A stretch of 64,000 bases of DNA from an uncultured Candidatus Nitrosopumilus sp. (GCA_905616385.1 CAJQSS010000020.1:28034-92033); one strand, 5' to 3'; shown: positions 9,095-19,478, numbered from the stretch's first letter. Numbers and translations: made by a program. Notes: generated from the letters alone by a model not told the origin.

Positions 9095-9490
9095 TTATTT
9101 TCTAGGATTATCTTCAGTTGTTGCAGGAGGTGGAGGAGTAGCACCACTTTTCATCATTTCAGTGATTTTTGCTTCTTGTTCTTTGAGAGAATCTTTTACA
9201 CGAACCTCTTGTTTCTCAAGAACCGTTGATCTAGTTTTTGCTAATTCAACTTTTTCCTCTAATTCATCAATTAGTATTTTTTTTGTAGATTTAATTAAAA
9301 CAGTTCCAGCTTGTTTAAAGACAGAATCATCATCAGCAATTTTCTTTAGTTCTTCAAGTGCTTTTTCAGTTTCTGCTTTTTCCATTTCAAGATGTTGTCT
9401 TTGAGTCATAATAGATTGTAAATTTTGTTGAGATTGTTGTAATTTCATAATTTGTTCTTGAAGCCATGGGGGCATTTGTGGAGCAGACAT
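9095..9490 (-). CDS. pfdB: prefoldin beta subunit
   Basis: 131 residues with two long helical arms (about 8-50 and 80-120) around a short beta hairpin containing FKQAGTVLIK, the layout of prefoldin beta. Four beta subunits join two alpha subunits to hand unfolded proteins to the thermosome. The C-terminus adds a short Pro/Thr tail. The matching alpha subunit is in this window at 37422-37847. The gene lies downstream of the exosome/L37Ae/Pcc1 group, as in many archaea. Confidence 0.93.
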   Translation of the reverse strand: MSAPQMPPWLQEQIMKLQQSQQNLQSIMTQRQHLEMEKAETEKALEELKKIADDDSVFKQAGTVLIKSTKKILIDELEEKVELAKTRSTVLEKQEVRVKDSLKEQEAKITEMMKSGATPPPPATTEDNPRK

Positions 9491-9513
9491 AACTAAACAA
9501 AAATTTAAACTGA

Positions 9514-9759
9514 TTATATCTTTACCGATTCAATTGTATCATAACTAGCTTGAATAAGTCTAAGCGTTGAATTTAGATTTGCTCTTAGATGTGCAATTTG
9601 ATCAGTTTCAACAGAAATTACAAGTTTTTTATCTAATTTTATTTTAGTTTTAACAGGATTTTCAGGATAAAATTCATTATCAGTATTTACAGAATCATAA
9701 ATTGCAGTTGTTTTATCTTTAGCATCTACAGTGATTTTTGCACTATAGTTTAATGTCAT
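9514..9759 (-). CDS. pcc1: KEOPS complex subunit Pcc1
   Basis: 81 residues, the usual size. The sequence ends with the dimer-helix motif LRANLNSTLRLIQASYD typical of Pcc1/LAGE1 proteins. KEOPS makes the universal tRNA modification t6A37, and Pcc1 binds tRNA and bridges dimers. The start overlaps the end of the L37Ae gene by 17 bases, so translation is probably coupled within the exosome superoperon. Confidence 0.85.
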   Translation of the reverse strand: MTLNYSAKITVDAKDKTTAIYDSVNTDNEFYPENPVKTKIKLDKKLVISVETDQIAHLRANLNSTLRLIQASYDTIESVKI

Positions 9760-9955
9760 ATGCAGTTCCAGCTACTTTATAGGTACATTTTTTACAAGAC
9801 CAAATTCCAACAGCATCTCTGCCAAATGTCTGTGAACCACATTCTGGACAATTTCTTTTTTGTTTTAATGTAAAGTGCACTTTTGTGTATTGTTTTCTAA
9901 GTTTAATTCCATAACGTGCACCTAAACCTTTTAGAGATTTTTTTGCTTTAGCCAT
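9743..9955 (-). CDS. rpl37ae: 50S ribosomal protein L37Ae (eL43)
   Basis: 70 residues, basic, with a zinc ribbon formed by Cys36, Cys39, Cys54 and Cys57, and the start MAKAKKSLKGLG. It is a large-subunit protein. It overlaps Rrp42 upstream by 8 bases and Pcc1 downstream by 17 bases, a typical compressed exosome superoperon arrangement. Confidence 0.96.
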   Translation of the reverse strand: MAKAKKSLKGLGARYGIKLRKQYTKVHFTLKQKRNCPECGSQTFGRDAVGIWSCKKCTYKVAGTAYDIKL

Positions 9956-10775
9956 TTTGTTGATACTCCTGTTGTGCAGATTTTATTTGTTCTCTAATTT
10001 TTGCACCGACTTTAACAGACATGTCACCACACTCATTGATTTCTTCTTGTGTAAATCCATCACTACCGCCTTTTTGTAAAGCACAGATGTTACCATCAGA
10101 ATCAGTAGTTATTGTAACTCTACAATCCATACTAGCCCATTCATCACCATTAGGATCAACTACAATATTATTTCCAATTTTTCCCATTGTTACAGATACA
10201 GGGATTGTGCTTACAGGTAATTGTTTTTCTCCACCTTCAACAACTGAAGGTTGGTCATCAACCATCTCCCATGTTGGAGTTTTTGATGTAAGTAAAGCAG
10301 CAGTTGCAGCATAAGAGCATGCATCAAATAAGTTACCATCATAATCAATTACCACAATATCGGCAAATACACCAACTACAGATTTGTCTTTTTCAATTAC
10401 TAACTGAGTAACATCAACCATATGACTTTCTCTAATTCCTCTATCAACAACTCTTGCCAATTCAATTACATGAGGTTGTGGAGGACCAGTTTCAACAGTA
10501 GGATGTGAAAGTGGTAAAAGTTCAGCAGTACACATGAAAAGTCCTTTATCACCAGTATCTGGGAAAGGTCTATCTGGTTGGATTTTTACTCCACATAAAA
10601 CGTCAGTATCACCAAGGTAAACTCTTGCAGAACCATTTGCTTTAGGAATTGCGTTAATTTCAATTGAGATTTCTCTTGGCTCATCTAGTGCTCTTCCGTC
10701 AATTCTTTTTCCTTGTTCTAATAATTCAAGAATTTGTGTTTTTTTTAATTGATCAATAACAGAAACAGTAGCCAT
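9948..10775 (-). CDS. rrp42: exosome complex subunit Rrp42
   Basis: 275 residues with an RNase PH fold. Rrp42 is the inactive partner that alternates with Rrp41 in the hexameric ring of the archaeal exosome, which degrades and tails RNA 3-prime to 5-prime. Recognition rests on the opening RIDGRALDEPREI, DVLCGVK near residue 60 and the conserved HPTVETGPPQPH segment. The length is normal. It starts three bases after the Rrp41 stop. Confidence 0.95.
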   Translation of the reverse strand: MATVSVIDQLKKTQILELLEQGKRIDGRALDEPREISIEINAIPKANGSARVYLGDTDVLCGVKIQPDRPFPDTGDKGLFMCTAELLPLSHPTVETGPPQPHVIELARVVDRGIRESHMVDVTQLVIEKDKSVVGVFADIVVIDYDGNLFDACSYAATAALLTSKTPTWEMVDDQPSVVEGGEKQLPVSTIPVSVTMGKIGNNIVVDPNGDEWASMDCRVTITTDSDGNICALQKGGSDGFTQEEINECGDMSVKVGAKIREQIKSAQQEYQQNG

Positions 10776-10777
10776 AT

Positions 10778-11511
<734 letters not shown>

Positions 11512-11512
<1 letters not shown>

Positions 11513-12192
11513 TATGATTCATCCTTTACATCTAACATGTCTTTAATCAAATCCGTTAAATTAGCAATATGTGCTTTTTCATTAACCATTTCAATAGCCT
11601 TTTTGGCTTTAGATAACCCTTCAGGAGTTTCACATGAAACTACAACCCAGCCATTTTGACCAATTGTTATTGCTGCATTTGTACCAATTTCAATCATCTG
11701 GATCATACTACCTTTCTTACCAATTAAACGTGGAACTTTACTTGTTGAAATTTTCACCAATACACCGTCATCAATTTTACCCAAGTCCCTATCAGAGATG
11801 GTTATGAGAGGATCTCTTGTTCTATCAAAGTTAGCAATTCTAGCAGCTACAAGATCTCCTGTTTTGAGTTTACTTGAAAGTTCATCAGCATGAGTAGAAA
11901 AATCTCGTCCAAATACATCCATTGCGGGTAAAAATCCAACATAACATGAATTGATATCCAATTCCCAAGATAATGAAGTATGAGAAACAACTTTACCAAT
12001 TACAAGATCATTAATTTTAGGAAGATATTTTCCAGTTAAAGGAATAACTTTAACAGAATCCTCATAAATTTCAGAAATACCAACTGCTGTAGCAATTATG
12101 TTATTTCCTTCAAGTATAACATTTTGTTCAGGTCTAAAAGGTCCACTAGTGACTATATCGCCAGGAATAACGTATTTTCGCCTATCTGCCAT
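11512..12192 (-). CDS. rrp4: exosome RNA-binding cap subunit Rrp4
   Basis: 226 residues: an N-terminal domain (about 1-60) with VIPGDIV, an S1 domain (about 62-135, including VGKVVSHTSLSWELDI) and a KH domain (about 145-210, with the GXXG loop IGKKGSMI). Rrp4 caps the Rrp41/Rrp42 ring and feeds RNA into it. The start overlaps the SBDS stop by one base. Confidence 0.95.
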
Positions 12193-12878
12193 TATTTCAT
12201 TACCTCGACAGTGGCAGAACCCTTTGTAATAGAACCTAATCTGTCAATCACATTTGGCCTTGCTGCTGCGGGTATTTCAAGTATTGCTTTTAATGAACCA
12301 TTATTTTGCCATTCTTCCTTTTTTAGAGAACCAACAGATTTCAAAACTGAATAAGATTGAGAAGCATATTGTGCAGGTATTAGAATTTCTAATTGTAAAT
12401 TTTCAGATTTTAATGCAATTATTGAGCGCAATTTATCAACAATATCATTTACTTGCACTTCAACATTTTTCTGAGGATCAATTGAAACACGACCGTCTTT
12501 CATTGCCAATTCAATTCGTAATGGAGGATGAGGCAAATGGGTTTTGGGATCGACATATGTTTTAGCAATGAATTCGACGATCTGTTTTCTTTTTTGTTCA
12601 ACTATTTTTCTTCTTTGATCGGTTGTAAGATTTAGATCACCTTTCTCAAACATTATTTGAGCAATTTCAGTTTTATCTTCAGTTTTAAAAGCAGTAAGTA
12701 ATTTTTCGGTAGATGGTTTTGTACCTTTTCCATAATCAGTGTAAATTTCATCAGATATCAAAACAGATGAAATATCTTTTTTCTTACCAAGTTTATAATC
12801 CAAAGCAGGATCAGGTTTAACTAAAATTTCAAATTTTTCACCTTCAAAAGAATATCGAACTAATGTAGCATCAGCCAT
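12192..12878 (-). CDS. sdo1: SBDS-family ribosome maturation factor
   Basis: 228 residues covering the three SBDS domains: N-terminal FYSH-like (1-95), middle helical (100-160) and C-terminal ferredoxin-like (165-228). The segment AKTYVDPKTHLPHPPLRIE is characteristic. SBDS helps release aIF6 so that 50S subunits mature. It is the first gene of the minus-strand exosome superoperon and diverges from rpoD across 60 bases, which must hold both promoters. Confidence 0.94.
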   Translation of the reverse strand: MADATLVRYSFEGEKFEILVKPDPALDYKLGKKKDISSVLISDEIYTDYGKGTKPSTEKLLTAFKTEDKTEIAQIMFEKGDLNLTTDQRRKIVEQKRKQIVEFIAKTYVDPKTHLPHPPLRIELAMKDGRVSIDPQKNVEVQVNDIVDKLRSIIALKSENLQLEILIPAQYASQSYSVLKSVGSLKKEEWQNNGSLKAILEIPAAARPNVIDRLGSITKGSATVEVMK

Positions 12879-12938
12879 GTCTAAAATACATATTATAATT
12901 TGGTATTTATCTATACGTAAAACTAGCTAGATTTTTAT

Positions 12939-13604
12939 GTGCACTTTGATGATTTTCAACAAGATTTGTCATCATTAGACGTAATTAGCAAAGATTCTGA
13001 AAAAATAGCTATAAAGCTAAAAGGGGTTCCATTGCAATATGCAAATGCACTGAGACGGGTATGTTTAAACGGAGTTCCAGTTTTTGCAATTGATACAGTA
13101 GATATTATTCAAAATACATCAGTACTACCAGATGAAGGATTAGCACACAGATTAGGATTAATTCCACTAAAAACAGACTTGAAAAGATTCAATGAACCAT
13201 CAAAATGTGATTGTCAAAGTGAATCAGGTTGTTCAAACTGTAAAGTTCTATTAGTTTTAGATTCTGGAGAAGCAGAGGAAAGCAGATCAGTATTATCCAG
13301 TGAATTATCATCTGAAGATGAGACAGTAAAGCCAACTTCAGATAAAATTCCAATTGTTCAATTAGCTCCAGGTCAACAAATCAAAATTGAATGCTATGCA
13401 AGATTAGGACGTGGAACAGAACATGCAAAATGGAACTCATCAAACTTGGCAACTCTTACAGATACGAACAAAGATGATGAGAAAATTCTCACAGTAGAGT
13501 CAACAGGGGCATTAAATCCGGAACAAATTGTTCTTGAAGGGGTAGAAGAAGTAAGTAGAAGAGTTGTTGAATTCAAAGACATGATCAACAATATTGAAGC
13601 ATAA
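12939..13604 (+). CDS. rpoD: DNA-directed RNA polymerase subunit D
   Basis: 221 residues from a GTG start; an ATG two bases upstream is in another frame. It is the archaeal homologue of bacterial alpha and eukaryotic Rpb3, pairing with subunit L to nucleate the enzyme. ANALRRVCLNGVPVFAID (about 35-52) is the alpha-motif. Cys90, Cys92, Cys98 and Cys101 make a CxCx5CxxC loop close to the zinc loop of Rpb3, at a place where several archaea carry a larger iron-sulfur domain. It opens a plus-strand group with L18e, L13 and S9. Confidence 0.96.
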   Translation: MHFDDFQQDLSSLDVISKDSEKIAIKLKGVPLQYANALRRVCLNGVPVFAIDTVDIIQNTSVLPDEGLAHRLGLIPLKTDLKRFNEPSKCDCQSESGCSNCKVLLVLDSGEAEESRSVLSSELSSEDETVKPTSDKIPIVQLAPGQQIKIECYARLGRGTEHAKWNSSNLATLTDTNKDDEKILTVESTGALNPEQIVLEGVEEVSRRVVEFKDMINNIEA

Positions 13605-13649
13605 TACAAGCATAGACATTATATTTGGGTTTTAAGCCGGATTATTCAC

Positions 13650-13997
13650 ATGACTAATCAAGTTGTTATACGCATGGCAAGCGATCTCAAAAAAGCATCA
13701 GCAAAAAATGATGCTCCAATTTGGGGGAAACTAGCAGAATATGCACTAAAACCATCAATTGCAAGAAGGGATATCAACTTGAATAGAATCAGTCAATTAA
13801 CTAAAGAAAATGATACCGTGGTATTTCCAGGTAAAGTTCTAGGAACAGGAAACGTATCACATAAAATTACATTATGTTCATTTTCAATTTCAAATGCTGC
13901 AGCAGCCAAAGTATTAGAAAATGGTGGAAAATTAATTTCACATACAGATTTAATCAAACAAAACCCTACAGGTAAAGGAGTTGTACTACTTGGCTAA
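13650..13997 (+). CDS. rpl18e: 50S ribosomal protein L18e (eL18)
   Basis: 115 residues, the usual archaeal size. The C-terminal half has VVFPGKVLGTGNVSHK and the terminal NPTGKGVVLLG seen in L18e/L15-like folds. It follows rpoD and overlaps L13 by a few bases. A TATA-like run (ACATTATATTT, from about 13616) sits about 25-35 bases before the ATG, so it may also have its own promoter. Confidence 0.96.
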   Translation: MTNQVVIRMASDLKKASAKNDAPIWGKLAEYALKPSIARRDINLNRISQLTKENDTVVFPGKVLGTGNVSHKITLCSFSISNAAAAKVLENGGKLISHTDLIKQNPTGKGVVLLG

Positions 13998-14499
13998 TGG
14001 AAGAATCAACAGACCTGCTGGAAGAAATTCAAATACGTCTAAACAAGAAATAGTAATTAGAACAGATAGGCCGGTTGTAGTAGATGGAACAAACCACATT
14101 GCAGGTAGATTAGCATCAAATGTTGCAAAATTACTATTACAAGGACAAAGAGTTACAGTTGTAAATTGTGAGAAAATTATGATGAGTGGAACAAGAGCAA
14201 ATCAAATTAAAGAATATAGAGAATTTTTAGAAATTAACAGTATTATCAATTACAAACACGGACCTGTCCACTACAGAAGACCTGATACAATTATTGCAAA
14301 AATGATTCGTCAAATGTTACCATTTGATAGAAAACCATCAGGTAAAACAGCATATGCAAGACTTCGAACTTACATTGGTGCACCAAATGATACAAAACCA
14401 ATTAAAAAAATTCAATTTGAAAAAGCATTAATCACAAGAGAAGCATCTAATTATACATCAATAGCAGAGATATGCAGAGTAATAGGATGGACTGAATAA
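13990..14499 (+). CDS. rpl13: 50S ribosomal protein L13 (uL13)
   Basis: 169 residues from the TTG at 13990 (protein begins ANGRINRPAGR), overlapping L18e by 8 bases. An in-frame TTG at 13981 would add three residues. There is no ATG before the conserved region. The motifs VVDGTNHIAGRLAS and HYRRPDTIIAKMIRQMLP identify L13. The first 20 residues are a low-complexity leader. The stop overlaps the S9 ATG by one base. Confidence 0.94.
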   Translation: MANGRINRPAGRNSNTSKQEIVIRTDRPVVVDGTNHIAGRLASNVAKLLLQGQRVTVVNCEKIMMSGTRANQIKEYREFLEINSIINYKHGPVHYRRPDTIIAKMIRQMLPFDRKPSGKTAYARLRTYIGAPNDTKPIKKIQFEKALITREASNYTSIAEICRVIGWTE

Positions 14500-14945
14500 T
14501 GATTCCAAAAACTGAAATTTATTTTGCAACTAGAAAAACTGCAAGTGCACACGTATACATCACAAAAGGTGTTGGCAAAGTTAGAATTAACAATGTTCCA
14601 GTAGAGATGATACCACAAGAAACTGCTCGTGAAGTTATTTTGGCACCACTTGAAATTACAGGGGACTTGAGAGATAAAATCGATATTTCAGTCAGAGTAA
14701 GAGGAGGGGGTTTCATGGGACAAGCCAGTGCAATTGCAACTGGGATCACTAGAGCACTCATAGGTTGGACAAAATCTAAAAAAGAGCCAAAGGATCACCC
14801 ATTCCCAAAATCAACTAGAGAAGACCTCAGAAAACGAATTGATGATTTTGATAAATATCTAGTAAGCGGAGATGCCAGACAAAAAGAACCAAAGAAATTT
14901 GGCGGACCTGGTGCAAGAAGAAGAAAGCAGAAATCATACCGTTAG
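14499..14945 (+). CDS. rps9: 30S ribosomal protein S9 (uS9)
   Basis: 148 residues. It has the S9 core (VRGGGFMGQASAIATGITRAL) and the basic C-terminal tail ending in RRRKQKSYR that reaches the P-site tRNA. The ATG overlaps the L13 stop codon by one base. It closes the rpoD-L18e-L13-S9 ribosomal block. Confidence 0.96.
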   Translation: MIPKTEIYFATRKTASAHVYITKGVGKVRINNVPVEMIPQETAREVILAPLEITGDLRDKIDISVRVRGGGFMGQASAIATGITRALIGWTKSKKEPKDHPFPKSTREDLRKRIDDFDKYLVSGDARQKEPKKFGGPGARRRKQKSYR

Positions 14946-14948
14946 ACC

Positions 14949-15665
14949 GTGAAAGCCATAATTTTAGCAGGCGGTGAGGGGACTCGAGGAAAACCATATA
15001 CGGAATATTTTCCAAAAGCAATGAATCCAATTAATGGAAAACCAATGATAGATTATGTTGTAAGATATCTAAAATCATTTAATTTCATAAAAGAAGTGAT
15101 CATAATATCAGATTACAATGGTTTAGGAGGCCAAATTAAAAACTACTATGGAGATAGAAAAGATATCAAATTCATCCAAGATTCACAAAGTGGAACTGGA
15201 GGAGATTTACTTCATATTGAAAAAGAACTTAAAAATGAATCAGAATTTTTACTATGGTTTGTAGATAATTTATGTGCAGTAGATGTAAAGAAGATGAGAG
15301 AAACATTCAAAGAAAAAAATAGTTTTGCATGTATTGCAACCAGAACAAAAAGAAAAGAAGAAACAGGTTTTGCAATTGTAGAGGATGGAATAATTAAAGA
15401 ATTCAAAGAAAAACCAGTAATGAAATTGCAATTATCAGAATGTCTAGGAATTTACATGTTAAGAAAAGAAATTATTCAAAAAATAAAGAAGAAAAAACAA
15501 AAACAAGTTAATCTTTCATATGATATCTTACAGGAATTATCCAAAGAAGGAAAAGTCAGTGCTTATGATATAGCAGATAAAGAGTGGGTTGATGCAGAAT
15601 CACCAATGATTTTAGAGAGAAACAAGAAATTGGTAACGAAAATCATAAAACAGATGGGACTGTAG
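14949..15665 (+). CDS. sugar-phosphate nucleotidyltransferase
   Basis: 238 residues from a GTG start four bases after S9. The opening LAGGEGTRGKPYTEYFPKAM (about 6-25) is the nucleotide-binding loop of the glucose-1-phosphate and mannose-1-phosphate nucleotidyltransferases, with Gly after GTR where Leu or Met is usual. NGKPMIDYVVRYL and DNLCAVD (likely metal site) also fit. It lacks the left-handed beta-helix domain of longer relatives, so it is a minimal transferase making an NDP- or NTP-sugar; the sugar is undetermined. It may feed surface glycosylation. The last 23 bases overlap the convergent leuD-like gene. Confidence 0.85.
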   Translation: MKAIILAGGEGTRGKPYTEYFPKAMNPINGKPMIDYVVRYLKSFNFIKEVIIISDYNGLGGQIKNYYGDRKDIKFIQDSQSGTGGDLLHIEKELKNESEFLLWFVDNLCAVDVKKMRETFKEKNSFACIATRTKRKEETGFAIVEDGIIKEFKEKPVMKLQLSECLGIYMLRKEIIQKIKKKKQKQVNLSYDILQELSKEGKVSAYDIADKEWVDAESPMILERNKKLVTKIIKQMGL

Positions 15666-16227
15666 ATTTTTCTTCAAATTCAGATATTTTATCTTCAAAT
15701 TGAAAAGTTTGTGCAATATCATCCAAGCCTTCTAAGAGAATTTTTTTCTTATGAGAATTAATTTCAAATGATATATCTTCAGAAGAAGTTTTAATTATTT
15801 GATTTTCTAAATCTATCTCAATTGGACTAGTTTCTTGCAATAACTTTTCAACGATCTGGGATTCTAATGAAATTGGTAAAATTCCATTTTTGAAACAATT
15901 ACTAAAAAAAATATCTGCAAAAGATGATGAAATAATTACAGAAAACCCATAATCATCCAAAGCCCAAACAGCATGTTCTCTACTAGAGCCACATCCAAAA
16001 TTATCACCAGCAACTAGAATTTTTGAACCATCATACTTTGGATCATTTAAGATAAAATCAGATTTCATATTTTCATTCTCATCATATCTCCAATTAAAAA
16101 ATAAAAATTTTCCAAATCCAGATTTTTGAACTAATTTTAGAAATTGTTTTGGGATAATTTGATCAGTATCTACATTTACTTTATCAAGTGGGGTAACGAT
16201 GCTTTTTACATTTTCAAATGGTTCCAT
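15643..16227 (-). CDS. leuD: 3-isopropylmalate dehydratase small subunit, bacterial-type length
   Basis: 194 residues, aconitase swivel domain. NVDTDQIIPKQFLK (about 18-31) and [17 protein letters not shown] (about 74-90) are conserved in LeuD. With the adjacent large subunit it would interconvert 2- and 3-isopropylmalate, or a similar substrate. This is the longer LeuD form usual in bacteria, in contrast to the shorter archaeal-type small subunit at 17646-18137. It lies one base after the large subunit and overlaps the convergent nucleotidyltransferase by 23 bases. Confidence 0.9.
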   Translation of the reverse strand: MEPFENVKSIVTPLDKVNVDTDQIIPKQFLKLVQKSGFGKFLFFNWRYDENENMKSDFILNDPKYDGSKILVAGDNFGCGSSREHAVWALDDYGFSVIISSSFADIFFSNCFKNGILPISLESQIVEKLLQETSPIEIDLENQIIKTSSEDISFEINSHKKKILLEGLDDIAQTFQFEDKISEFEEKSTVPSVL

Positions 16228-16228
16228 G

Positions 16229-17644
16229 TTAATTCAAATCCAATTTCCTTACATCTACAAAATGACCATTAATTGCTGCAGCTGCAGCCATTACAGGGCT
16301 AACTAAATGAGTTCTACCACCATTGCCTTGTCTACCTTCAAAATTTCTATTTGATGTACTAGCACATCTTTCACCTGGAGACAAAATATCAGGATTCATA
16401 CCTAAACACATGCTACATCCAGCCTCTCGCCATTCAAAATTGGCATCAATGAAGATTTTATCTAATCCCATTTCTTCAGCTTGTCTTTTTACCATTTGAG
16501 AACCTGGAACCACCATAGCATTAACACTTGATGCAACTTTTTGTCCTTGAATAATTTTTGAAGCCTCAATAAGATCTTCTAGTCTTGCATTAGTACAAGA
16601 TCCAATAAACACCCTATCAATTTTAATATCTTCAATCATAGTTCCAGATTTAAGATCCATATATTCAAGGGCTTTTTCAGCTCCCTTCTTTTGATTAGCA
16701 TCACCATTAGAATATTCATCAGGGGATGGAATTGGCTCATCTACATCACAAGTCATTCCAGGATTGGTTCCCCAACTTACTTGAGGGGCAATATCATTAA
16801 TGTCTAAAATAAATTGTTTATCAAAGGTTGCATCAGAGTCTGTTTTGAGAGTATCTTTCCAAGAATCTACAAGGGATTCATAATTTTTTGGAGTGTATTC
16901 TCTATCCTGTAAATAATCAAAAGTTTTTTGATCAGGTGCAATTAATCCTGCACGAGCTCCTCCCTCAATAGACATATTACAAATTGTCATTCTTTCATCC
17001 ATAGAAAGATCATTGATTCCTTCTCCACGATATTCAATAACAGTACCAGTTCCACCAGCAGTTCCAATGTTTTTGATAATTGATAAAATAATATCTTTTG
17101 CAGTTACAGCATGAGGATTACTTCTTTTTCCTTCAACTCTAACTTCAAATGTTTTTGGTTTTTCTAACCATAACGTTTGAGATGCCAATACATGTTCAAC
17201 TTCACTAGTTCCAATTCCCAATGCTAATGCACCAAATGCTCCATGAGTTGAAGTATGGCTATCACCACAAACAATAGTAGAACCAGGCAAAGTTATGCCT
17301 AATTGAGGGCCTATAACATGTACAATTCCCTGATTTGGGCTGTTAATATCAAATAATTTAATTCCAAAATCTTTGCAATTAGTTTCAAGGGTTTTAATTT
17401 GAACAGCAGAAGTTTGATCCAATATTGGTAAAGAACGGTCACTGGTTGGAACATTATGATCCATTGTAGCAATTGTCAAATCAGGACGTCTGACTTTTCT
17501 GTTATTCATACGTAAACCATCAAATGCTTGAGGAGATGTTACCTCATGTACAAGATGTCTATCAATGTAAATTAAATCTGGTTCATTTTGTTTTGTAACA
17601 ACAATATGAGACTCCCAAATTTTTTCAAAAAGTGTTTTACCCAT
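16229..17644 (-). CDS. leuC: 3-isopropylmalate dehydratase large subunit, bacterial-type length
   Basis: 471 residues from the ATG at 17644 (protein begins [12 protein letters not shown]). An upstream ATG at 17689 would overlap the previous gene and precede the conserved start, so it is rejected. It has the aconitase-family [4Fe-4S] cysteines in [11 protein letters not shown] and [11 protein letters not shown], and [15 protein letters not shown]. The length is that of bacterial LeuC. It is the third gene of a four-gene minus-strand operon with two complete isomerases. Confidence 0.92.
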   Translation of the reverse strand: MGKTLFEKIWESHIVVTKQNEPDLIYIDRHLVHEVTSPQAFDGLRMNNRKVRRPDLTIATMDHNVPTSDRSLPILDQTSAVQIKTLETNCKDFGIKLFDINSPNQGIVHVIGPQLGITLPGSTIVCGDSHTSTHGAFGALALGIGTSEVEHVLASQTLWLEKPKTFEVRVEGKRSNPHAVTAKDIILSIIKNIGTAGGTGTVIEYRGEGINDLSMDERMTICNMSIEGGARAGLIAPDQKTFDYLQDREYTPKNYESLVDSWKDTLKTDSDATFDKQFILDINDIAPQVSWGTNPGMTCDVDEPIPSPDEYSNGDANQKKGAEKALEYMDLKSGTMIEDIKIDRVFIGSCTNARLEDLIEASKIIQGQKVASSVNAMVVPGSQMVKRQAEEMGLDKIFIDANFEWREAGCSMCLGMNPDILSPGERCASTSNRNFEGRQGNGGRTHLVSPVMAAAAAINGHFVDVRKLDLN

Positions 17645-17645
17645 T

Positions 17646-18137
17646 TTAATCCTGATCTGGTTTATACTTGAATAATCCGCCGGCTGCAATTATTTTTCCA
17701 ATAATTTCAGAGAATGGTTTCATTTTGTATGTTTGATTTTTTGTGATATTTTTTATTTCATTTTTTGAAACATCAATATCAATTTCATCACCTTCAGAAA
17801 TTCCATCATATGCATCTTGATCAATTTCAATAGGTAACAAAAATGCACCATCTACAGAATTTCGATAAAAAATTCTTGCAAAAGATAAAGCAAGAATTGC
17901 TTTTACCCCACAATGAGATAATGCAATAGGAGCATGTTCACGAGATGAACCACATCCAAAATTCTTTCCAGATAAAATAAAATCACCTTCTTTTACTTTA
18001 GAATGAAAATCAGGATCTAATCCCTCCATGGCATGGGTTGCAAGTTCGGCATAATCGTGTACTTTGAGATATTGACCAGGGATTATTACATCAGTGTCAA
18101 TATTATCACGAGCATATTTTATTATATTTCCCTTCAT
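17646..18137 (-). CDS. isopropylmalate/homoaconitate isomerase small subunit, archaeal type
   Basis: 163 residues, the short archaeal swivel-domain form, with [16 protein letters not shown] and [18 protein letters not shown]. In methanogens the residues after the conserved Tyr-Leu help separate homoaconitase (YLRT) from isopropylmalate isomerase (YLV or similar). Here the sequence is YLKV, with a charged residue, which leaves both options open and leans slightly to a longer-chain or charged substrate. It overlaps the upstream large subunit by four bases. Confidence 0.85.
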   Translation of the reverse strand: MKGNIIKYARDNIDTDVIIPGQYLKVHDYAELATHAMEGLDPDFHSKVKEGDFILSGKNFGCGSSREHAPIALSHCGVKAILALSFARIFYRNSVDGAFLLPIEIDQDAYDGISEGDEIDIDVSKNEIKNITKNQTYKMKPFSEIIGKIIAAGGLFKYKPDQD

Positions 18138-19405
18138 ATCAAATCCCTTGGGTCAGTAATTTTTCCAGTAACTGCAGAGGCTGCTGCAACCATTGGAGAT
18201 GCAAGATAAGTTTGAGATTCAACATGACCCATTCTGCCTGGGAAATTTCTATTAGTGGTACTAATACAGATTTCATCTTTTGCCAATACTCCCATGTGGG
18301 CACCACAGCAGGCACCGCAAGTAGGTGGACCAACTGTAGCACCAGCATCTAAGAAAATTTTCAAAAGACCATTTTCCATAGCACGTTGATAAATTGAGAT
18401 TGCTGCTGGTAAAATTTCAGTTCTAATCTTTACTTTTCTTCCTTTGAGAATTTTTGCTGCAGCTTCCAAATCTTCGTATTTTGCACCAGTACAAGAACCA
18501 ATGTATGATTTATCTAATTCAACAGAAGGAGCTTCACTTACAACACATGTATTATCAGGTGAGAATGGTTTTGCAATTATTGGTTCCATTTCAGAACTTT
18601 CAAATTCAAATATTTTAGAATATTCGGCATCAGAATCACCAGTAACTAAATTAAGATCAGTAGCACCTCTTTGAGAAAGATAGTCAACTACTTTTTGATC
18701 AGGTTCTACAATTCCGTTTTTAGCTCCTGCTTCAGTTGTCATGTTACATAATGTCAATCTACTTTCAATAGACATTTCATCAATTCCACTTCCACCAAAT
18801 TGCATGGTCCTATATGCACCACCATCGTTTCCAATTTCTCCAATAATTTTTAGAATCAAATCTTTTGCCATCACATGATCAGGTAATTTTCCATTAAGTT
18901 TGAAATAGTAAGTTTCTGGAACTTTAAACCAAATATTTCCATTTAACAAAACATATGCAATATCAGTATGACCTAAACCACATGCAAATGCTCCTAAAGC
19001 ACCAGTTGTATTTGTGTGAGAATCACCACCAACATAAACATCACCAGGCATTACCATTGCTTCTTCATGAGATAGAGTATGGCAAATACCATACTGACCC
19101 ATTCCATATTTGAAGTGTTTTTCAATACCATAATTTTTTGTGAAATTTGATAATTTTACAATATTTTCTGCAGATAGTTTATCAGCTGATGGTACAAAAT
19201 GATCTTCAGCTACCCAAACTTTGGTAGGATCCCATAATTTATCAACTGAAATTCCTTGTTTCTTTAATTTATCAAAAACCTTGATCACACCAGGTCCAGA
19301 CACATCATGCATCATTACTTTATCAACATCAGCAAAAATCACATCATCAGGTACTACTGAGGATTTGCCTGAGGCACGTGCAAGGATCTTCTCAACTATA
19401 TTCAT
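18134..19405 (-). CDS. isopropylmalate/homoaconitate isomerase large subunit, archaeal type
   Basis: 423 residues, the length of archaeal LeuC/HacA proteins. The cluster cysteines are in GSCTGAKYEDL and PPTCGACCGAHMG, with GDSHTNTTGALGAFACG earlier. It is the first gene of the operon, overlapping the archaeal-type small subunit by four bases. The isomerase could act in leucine synthesis, in the 2-aminoadipate (lysine) route, or on both. The second pair directly downstream suggests a division of labour. Confidence 0.88.
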   Translation of the reverse strand: MNIVEKILARASGKSSVVPDDVIFADVDKVMMHDVSGPGVIKVFDKLKKQGISVDKLWDPTKVWVAEDHFVPSADKLSAENIVKLSNFTKNYGIEKHFKYGMGQYGICHTLSHEEAMVMPGDVYVGGDSHTNTTGALGAFACGLGHTDIAYVLLNGNIWFKVPETYYFKLNGKLPDHVMAKDLILKIIGEIGNDGGAYRTMQFGGSGIDEMSIESRLTLCNMTTEAGAKNGIVEPDQKVVDYLSQRGATDLNLVTGDSDAEYSKIFEFESSEMEPIIAKPFSPDNTCVVSEAPSVELDKSYIGSCTGAKYEDLEAAAKILKGRKVKIRTEILPAAISIYQRAMENGLLKIFLDAGATVGPPTCGACCGAHMGVLAKDEICISTTNRNFPGRMGHVESQTYLASPMVAAASAVTGKITDPRDLI

Positions 19406-19478
19406 GATTCAAAAAGTTCGCTCTTGGGATTAAAAGCTTTTCAGAACAATAAAAAAGAAATAGAATCTATACAATATT

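Noticed and set aside
17645..17689. A longer LeuC start
   Set aside because: It would overlap the preceding small-subunit gene by 44 bases; the conserved LeuC beginning is at 17644.
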